From an uncultured bacterium (GTDB lineage: Bacteria; Verrucomicrobiota; Lentisphaeria; Victivallales; UBA1829), in assembly GCA_902778895.1 (NCBI GenBank), contig CACYZF010000010.1, forward strand, positions 135,785 to 199,784: 64,000 nt of DNA. The letters are read 5' to 3'. The position numbers and the translations under genes were made by a program. Under the pieces are notes generated by a model. That model was not told the origin of the DNA. It did not search any database and saw nothing but the letters and a program-made list of their open reading frames with translations. Below are positions 56,206 to 64,000 of the stretch, one piece after another (the first letter of the stretch is position 1; each line of letters starts with the position of its first letter).

Positions 56206-56288
56206 TGCTCTCAGCTTCGCTTGAGCACGTGTTCTCGCGCAGCAGAACACTTCTTCAGCACCGCCTGCGGTGCCCGCGCACTGAGAGC
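56206..56288. repeat. family B cluster of three hairpins after yggS
   Basis: GTGCTC...GAGCAC around CAGCTTCGCTT, then GTGTTCT...AGAACAC around CGCGCAGC, then GCACCGC-CT-GCGGTGC. All three have different arms. Confidence 0.75.
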
Positions 56289-56318
56289 AAATCAATTTCG
56301 CCTCTCATAGTTTTCCGT

Positions 56319-56347
56319 TTGCATTTTCGCGTCATGCGTGGTATAAT
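56319..56347 (+). promoter_or_regulatory. sigma-70 promoter of the surface-repeat lipoprotein gene
   Basis: TTGCAT (56319-56324), 17-bp spacer, TATAAT (56342-56347), 60 nt before the ATG. Confidence 0.75.
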
Positions 56348-56407
56348 ATGGGAAAAAAAACATCGTTCGAACTTTTTTTTCTGCAACATCGGAAAGGGCC
56401 TGAAACC

Positions 56408-57367
56408 ATGCCGAACACGAAACGAAACATCTTCCTCGCGGCCGTCGCGGGACTGCTGACCGTCGCGGCGCTCACCGGGTGCAGGCATGACGTGTACAAT
56501 TCCGACGGGGAATGGGTAAACGTGCCGATCTCCCCGATCAGCATTGAGCCGGCTTTGCTGCCATGGTTAGAAGATGAGATTACCACTTACGGCCTTGCAA
56601 TCGGGGTTGGATCCGAGAATATAGATTCGTATGGACTTTTCGTTCAGTTGGCAAACTACTTCGCTGGTAAAAACTACGGTCTGACGTGCGGTTTGGTAAA
56701 CGGTTTTACGGAGCCGTATTTGGATCCCGATTGGCCGCGATCCGGCCGCGCGGAGCGAACGGATTTTTACGGGATTGCAGTCGGCGCCCTCAATCAGCCG
56801 TATGTCTATCACAAGGGGTACGGCACGCAGAACGGCATTTCCATCCATGCGATCGATTTCATGAGCGACACGAACGGGTTTTCCGTCGAAGCGCTTGGTG
56901 GAGAAAAATATTTTAAAGGAGTTGACATCTGCGCTTGCAGACTTGGCATATCCAAGGAGGGAGCCGGACTTCAGCTGGTCGGACTGGATCTGTCATTTGG
57001 GCTCGGGAAATACGAAATAACCGGCTGCCAGATCGGAGGATTCCTGAGCTCCGCCGTTCATGGCGCGCAGATCGGGGCGCTCACGTACAATTTATACGAT
57101 CCGAGTATAGCACTCAAGAGTAATCATTGGAAGCTCATCCGGGGATGCCTGAATTTAGGCGTCCTGAATCTCCAATTGAAGGAGGGGGTTCAGGTTGGGG
57201 CGGTCAATCATACCTCGGACGGAAATCCGGTTCAGATCGGGCTGTTCAACACCACATCGGAGGGAAGCCCATTCCAAATCGGTCTGCTGAACTACAACAA
57301 AAACGGATTCCTCCCCGTGTTCCCGTTCTTCAATTACAGCGTCAAAAAAGACGCTCCCGAACACTGA
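56408..57367 (+). CDS. surface-repeat lipoprotein (LA_2272-type repeats)
   Basis: A 319-residue protein. A lipoprotein signal (IFLAAVAGLLTVAALTGC) is followed by a region rich in Gly, Asn and Leu with a recurring pattern of the form (V)Q(V/I)G(A/L)xN: VQVGAVNHTSDGNPVQIGLF and FQIGLLNYNKNG near the C-terminus, with GLFVQLANYFAG and GCQIGGFLSSAVHGAQIGAL earlier. Such repeats occur in LA_2272-type surface proteins and suggest a beta-solenoid or outer-membrane-linked fold. Function unknown. The middle is less GC-rich than neighbouring genes. It has its own promoter and terminator. Confidence 0.75.
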   Translation: MPNTKRNIFLAAVAGLLTVAALTGCRHDVYNSDGEWVNVPISPISIEPALLPWLEDEITTYGLAIGVGSENIDSYGLFVQLANYFAGKNYGLTCGLVNGFTEPYLDPDWPRSGRAERTDFYGIAVGALNQPYVYHKGYGTQNGISIHAIDFMSDTNGFSVEALGGEKYFKGVDICACRLGISKEGAGLQLVGLDLSFGLGKYEITGCQIGGFLSSAVHGAQIGALTYNLYDPSIALKSNHWKLIRGCLNLGVLNLQLKEGVQVGAVNHTSDGNPVQIGLFNTTSEGSPFQIGLLNYNKNGFLPVFPFFNYSVKKDAPEH

Positions 57368-57405
57368 CGCGAACGGCATAAGCTCTTTTCCCCCTTAATG
57401 CAAAA

Positions 57406-57448
57406 CGGGCTGCCCGATTCTCCTCGGACAGCCCGATCTATTTTTTTT
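57406..57448 (+). terminator. rho-independent terminator of the surface-repeat lipoprotein gene
   Basis: CGGGCTGCCCGA (57406-57417) and TCGGACAGCCCG (57424-57435) pair with one mismatch, followed by ATCTATTTTTTTT. Confidence 0.85.
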
Positions 57449-57460
57449 GACTTGTCTTCC

Positions 57461-57506
57461 GTGCCCGAGCGGAGCCGGGCACTACCCAAGTGGAGGCTCC
57501 GCCTCC
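57461..57506. repeat. family B hairpins at the end of the secreted ankyrin gene
   Basis: GTGCCCG / CGGGCAC arms (57461-57482) around AGCGGAGC, then GGAGGC-TCC-GCCTCC (57492-57506), directly at the stop of the minus-strand ankyrin gene. Confidence 0.75.
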
Positions 57507-59780
57507 TTATTTTTTGAGCTTGGCGGAGAGGAGCGCCTTGATCTCGTCGTTCGCGGCGGCGTCCACGATTTTCTGCGTGACCTTCACGTTCATGGCGAGC
57601 AGACGCTTGACCATGTCAACGTTTCCGGCGCGCGCGGCAAGCAGGACCGGGGTCTCGCCCGCCTTGTTCGGGAGGTCTTCCTTGACGCTGTAGTACAGGA
57701 GTTTGCGCACGGTCTCGTCGTCGGCGGTCGCGGCGCAGAGATGCAGCACGCTGTTGCCGTCCTTGTCGACGCCGTTCACGTTCGGCATCTTGTCGGCGAG
57801 GAACTTCACGATCTCGGGGTATTTCGCTCCGGCGATGAGGACGGTGGTGCCGTCGTTCGCGGTGGCGGCGAAGTTGGCTTTCTTGCTCACGAGGAATTTC
57901 ACGAGCGCGACGTTTCCGCTGAAGGCTGCGCAATGGAGCGGGGTGATGCCGCCCTTATCGGCGAGGTTGATCTCCGCCTTCTTTTCAAGCAGGAAATTCA
58001 CGGTGGAAGCCTTGCCGCGTTCGGCGGCGTAGAAGATCGGCGTGCGGCCGTTCTCGGCGATAGCGTTCACGTCCGCGCCGGCCTGGACCAGGTCCTTCAC
58101 CATATCGAGGTTGCCGCGGGCGGCGGCCTGATGCAGCGGGGTGAGCCCGGCTTTCGTAGCGACGGTCGGATCCGCGCCGTATGTCACAAGGCTCTTCACC
58201 ATTTCATACGTGCCCATGCGTGCGGCGTCGTACAGCGGGGTCGCGCCGGACTTTTCGATCTGGGTGCGCGCGGTGCAGGCACGGACCTTCAGCAGGTAGG
58301 TGACGATCGATTCCTGTTTCTTCAGGACGGCGCAGTGGAGCAGCGACATGCCGGAATTATCCACGGCGTTCGGGTCGACCTTGCTCTTCCCGGCGCTGTC
58401 GAGGTTGCTCAGGATGGTGAAATTGCCGTTTTCGACGCAGTAGAACGCGGGCGTGCGGCCCTTCTCGTCCTTGCCGTTGACGTCGGCGCCTTCCTCGATC
58501 ATCCGGAACGCGTTTTCCCAGTCCTTTTCCTTCAGGTATCCGAACATCTCCTTGTTGAGCTTGGCGACGCGTTTCGCTTCCGCACGGGCGGCGGCGTTCG
58601 CTTCGTACTCGGCTCGGAGCTGGGCGATCTTCGCCTCGCGGTTCTTCACCGCCTCTTCGCGCATCTGGACGCGCTTCTCGCGTTCCTCGTCGTCAATGCC
58701 TTCCTCGTCCGGATCGGGCGTTTCCTCAAGCGGGACCATTGCCTCGAAATCGGGCGGGACATCCTCCTCGTCCTCCGCTTTTTCGCCAGCCTTTTCTCCG
58801 GCTTCGCCGCCTTCCAGCGCGCCCTCCGCGGCGGCCATTCCGGCCTGGATGGCTTCGAGGATGGAGTCTTCGGAGATATTGAAGGTGATCACGGCGTCGT
58901 TGCCCTTGGTCTCGACATTCAGTTTTTCGAAGATCTTGGCGGCTTCGTTCGCGTTCTCCTCTTCGCCTTCCGTCGGGGTCAGCAGCAGCTTCACCGCTTC
59001 GAACTGGTCCACGAACTCACCGCGCGCCTTGGCGTCGTTGAACCGGGCGGTCAGGAAGAGGTCGATGGAGTTGTCCGCGCCGGACGCGATGCGGAAGATG
59101 AAGCTCTTCATTTCTTCCGACTGGGACAGAAGCCCCTTGATCTGTTCAAGCTGGTCGTCCAGCCCCTCCGGGCCAGCCCCGCCGGCAAGGAATTTCAGGA
59201 AGCCCTCGCGGTCGATGGCGAGCGCGAAAATGGAGTCCTCGGCCTTCAGGGAGCGCACCAGCGCGGACGGGGCCTCGACTTCGGGGAGGAGCGCCGGTTT
59301 CGCGTCCATGTCATCGGTGAGGACGGCCTGGACATGGTCCTTGGAAACGATCATCAGGAAGAAGTGAGAGGAATTCTCCTCGTCCTTGATCTCGTAGACT
59401 TCCGCGCCGTCGAATTCGACTTTCGCGGCAGTGTAATGCTCGTTCTCCGTCACAATTGACTTGAACTCATCGGACTTGCCGTTCGTGTTGGCGATCAGTC
59501 CGGCGCGGTGGTCCGCGGTGACGAAAACGACGAACTGCGCTTTCATGTCGTCCGCCTCGATCCCGGCGGATTTGAGCATCTCATTCACGTCGACGTCGAA
59601 GGCTTTCAGGATGGAGCCGAACGCAGGCGAGGCGAACAGGGTCTCGATATTCAGGTACAGCGCGCCCGCGACGTCCGACGGCACATAGGTGGTAACGGGT
59701 TCCACGCAGAACGCGGGTATCGAAGCAATCGCGAGAGCCAGGGAGACGGCTGCCGATTTGAAAGCAAGCTTGATGTTCAT
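57507..59780 (-). CDS. large secreted ankyrin-repeat protein
   Basis: A 757-residue exported protein. The signal peptide (AAVSLALAIASIPAFC) is followed by a roughly 330-residue N-terminal domain without a known match (VPSDVAGALYLNIETLFASP, LAIDREGFLKFLAGG). Next is an acidic, Glu-rich coiled-coil segment (about 335-430, EGGEAGEKAGEKAEDEEDV). About nine ankyrin repeats follow to the C-terminus (SGATPLYDAARMGTYEMVKS, AGLTPLHQAAARGNLDMVKD, GGITPLHCAAFSGNVALVKF). Ankyrin repeats are normally cytosolic, so an exported example is notable; a similar exported array is fused to RlmN at 2121-4316. The N-terminal start is supported by the signal; the ribosome site AAAGAAAG is weak. Function unknown. Confidence 0.85.
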   Translation of the reverse strand: MNIKLAFKSAAVSLALAIASIPAFCVEPVTTYVPSDVAGALYLNIETLFASPAFGSILKAFDVDVNEMLKSAGIEADDMKAQFVVFVTADHRAGLIANTNGKSDEFKSIVTENEHYTAAKVEFDGAEVYEIKDEENSSHFFLMIVSKDHVQAVLTDDMDAKPALLPEVEAPSALVRSLKAEDSIFALAIDREGFLKFLAGGAGPEGLDDQLEQIKGLLSQSEEMKSFIFRIASGADNSIDLFLTARFNDAKARGEFVDQFEAVKLLLTPTEGEEENANEAAKIFEKLNVETKGNDAVITFNISEDSILEAIQAGMAAAEGALEGGEAGEKAGEKAEDEEDVPPDFEAMVPLEETPDPDEEGIDDEEREKRVQMREEAVKNREAKIAQLRAEYEANAAARAEAKRVAKLNKEMFGYLKEKDWENAFRMIEEGADVNGKDEKGRTPAFYCVENGNFTILSNLDSAGKSKVDPNAVDNSGMSLLHCAVLKKQESIVTYLLKVRACTARTQIEKSGATPLYDAARMGTYEMVKSLVTYGADPTVATKAGLTPLHQAAARGNLDMVKDLVQAGADVNAIAENGRTPIFYAAERGKASTVNFLLEKKAEINLADKGGITPLHCAAFSGNVALVKFLVSKKANFAATANDGTTVLIAGAKYPEIVKFLADKMPNVNGVDKDGNSVLHLCAATADDETVRKLLYYSVKEDLPNKAGETPVLLAARAGNVDMVKRLLAMNVKVTQKIVDAAANDEIKALLSAKLKK

Positions 59781-59883
59781 GGTATCGGTCTTTCTTTGGC
59801 TTGAGGTTAATCGTTTTCAGGGGGGACGAACACGCACGGCCGCACGGGCGCGGCGCAAAAAAAACGCGCGTGTCTTTACTGGT

Positions 59884-59912
59884 ATTATACAGCGGAAACG
59901 CGAAAAAAGCAA
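59884..59912 (-). promoter_or_regulatory. sigma-70 promoter of the secreted ankyrin gene
   Basis: On the minus strand TTGCTT (59912-59907), 17-bp spacer, TATAAT (59889-59884), about 100 nt before the ATG. The rest of the 59781-60177 gap is a divergent promoter region with no gene. Confidence 0.7.
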
Positions 59913-60090
59913 GCCCGAACGCCGAAAAAAACGTTTTTTCGCCGAAAAAAACGCATTCCGCGGCATTTCAGGCGGGGTGTTCCTCCGTGGATTCAGCATG
60001 TGACGCGTGCCGGACCGAAGAAGAAAAGCCGTAGTCCTTCCCGCGCACACACGCATTCCCTCATTTTCCGCGTTTTCGTCCGCTTTCGAT

Positions 60091-60118
60091 TTGACTTTTT
60101 CAGCAAACAGGCTATCTT
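60091..60118 (+). promoter_or_regulatory. sigma-70 promoter of rhaM
   Basis: TTGACT (60091-60096), 16-bp spacer, TATCTT (60113-60118), about 60 nt before the ATG. Confidence 0.65.
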
Positions 60119-60177
60119 TAATTCAATATGCATTTTTCGTGGGAAAAGAACAACGACGCGAAACAAGGAGTCTCTCA

Positions 60178-60492
60178 ATGGAGCAGTCCGCCTTCGTCAT
60201 GAAGCTGAAACCCGGCGTGATTGAGGAATACAAACGCCGTCACGACGAGATCTGGCCCGAAGTCCTGAAAGCGCACACACTCGCCGGCATCCGCGATTAC
60301 TCCATCTTCTACGACCCGGAGACGCTGATGCTCTTCGCCGTGCGCCGCCTGACCGACGGCGAGACCACGGAGACGCTGAAGGAGGAAGCCTGCATCCGAA
60401 AATGGTGGGACTACAACGCCGACCTCATGGAGTGCAAGCCGGACAACGAGCCGTGTTCGCGCCCGCTTCGCCTCGTGTTCCACATGGACTGA
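60178..60492 (+). CDS. rhaM: L-rhamnose mutarotase
   Basis: A 104-residue protein, the family length. It interconverts alpha and beta anomers of L-rhamnose (and related sugars). The active-site histidine is H22 in YKRRHDEIWPEVL; KWWDYNADLMECKPDNEP is the conserved C-terminal block. AAGGAG lies about 9 nt before ATG 60178. It is directly upstream of the exported beta-galactosidase gene (30 nt) and probably cotranscribed, which suggests use of a rhamnose- and galactose-containing glycan. No other rhamnose genes are in the window. Confidence 0.92.
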   Translation: MEQSAFVMKLKPGVIEEYKRRHDEIWPEVLKAHTLAGIRDYSIFYDPETLMLFAVRRLTDGETTETLKEEACIRKWWDYNADLMECKPDNEPCSRPLRLVFHMD

Positions 60493-63894
<3,402 letters not shown>

Positions 63895-63917
63895 GCATCC
63901 CTCCATCAAAAGACACG

Positions 63918-63953
63918 CCGGGAGCGTCCCGTTCGGGATGCTTCCGGTTTTTT
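63918..63953 (+). terminator. rho-independent terminator of the rhaM-galactosidase operon
   Basis: CCGGGAGCGTCCCG (63918-63931) pairs with CGGGATGCTTCCGG (63934-63947) with a few wobble or mismatch positions, followed by six T. Nothing is supported in the last 47 bases. Confidence 0.85.
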
Positions 63954-64000
63954 CGTGTTCAAACGAAAACTGAACTCACTTCCGGCGGGGCTTACTGCTG

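Noticed and set aside
63954..64000. End of a minus-strand gene at CAGCAGTAA
   Set aside because: Only about nine codons are visible; nothing supports a coding call.

Overview
The window looks like chromosome from a GC-rich, saccharolytic, Gram-negative bacterium of the PVC superphylum. A gut- or rumen-type member of Lentisphaerota (Victivallales) or Kiritimatiellota is my best guess. The basis is the gene mix: an ECF sigma factor of the kind abundant in Planctomycetes and Lentisphaerae, many Sec-exported or lipobox proteins, exported ankyrin proteins, a DUF4139 protein, exported GH2 and GH43 enzymes with an L-rhamnose mutarotase, and a short UvrC. No rRNA, tRNA, CRISPR array, phage gene or transposase was found, so placement is inference.

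Layout. 0-6 kb (mostly minus): truncated ECF sigma factor, a Gly/Arg/Gln-rich secreted protein, and an overlapping operon of a GT-C type membrane glycosyltransferase, an RlmN methyltransferase fused in frame to a lipobox and ankyrin repeats, and RecO. 6-13 kb: NnrE/NnrD metabolite repair protein, 5'-nucleotidase, exported GH43 enzyme, and an XRE-cupin-acyl-CoA synthetase fusion. 13-27 kb: orphan receiver protein, TPR lipoprotein, DnaG, a hypothetical membrane protein, copper ATPase, KefB-like antiporter, ABC exporter, Pgi. 27-41 kb: DUF4139 protein, rhomboid protease, GlgA-QueA-UvrC operon, a second membrane glycosyltransferase, a Nif11-like small protein with a membrane protein, TypA, an ABC-F ATPase. 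41.5-49.5 kb is an accessory island, mostly AT-richer and full of repeats: a two-gene operon (PD-(D/E)XK-like protein plus coiled-coil membrane protein), a DUF362 ferredoxin, a DUF2971 protein, a Sel1 lipoprotein, and an MntA/HepT toxin-antitoxin pair whose HepT frame carries an amber stop. 49.6-64 kb: rpsO-pnp, GpmI, stand-alone 5'-3' exonuclease, YggS, a surface-repeat lipoprotein, a large secreted ankyrin protein, RhaM and an exported beta-galactosidase.

Two families of palindromic intergenic repeats run through the window. In both, the hairpin arms differ between copies but stay complementary, so structure rather than sequence is being kept. Promoters that can be read match the sigma-70 consensus closely, with 16-17 bp spacers, and most sit directly upstream of a called gene.

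The strongest candidates for something undescribed are the RlmN-lipobox-ankyrin fusion, the two-gene coiled-coil/nuclease operon in the island, the covarying repeat families, the XRE-cupin-synthetase fusion and the amber-interrupted HepT.
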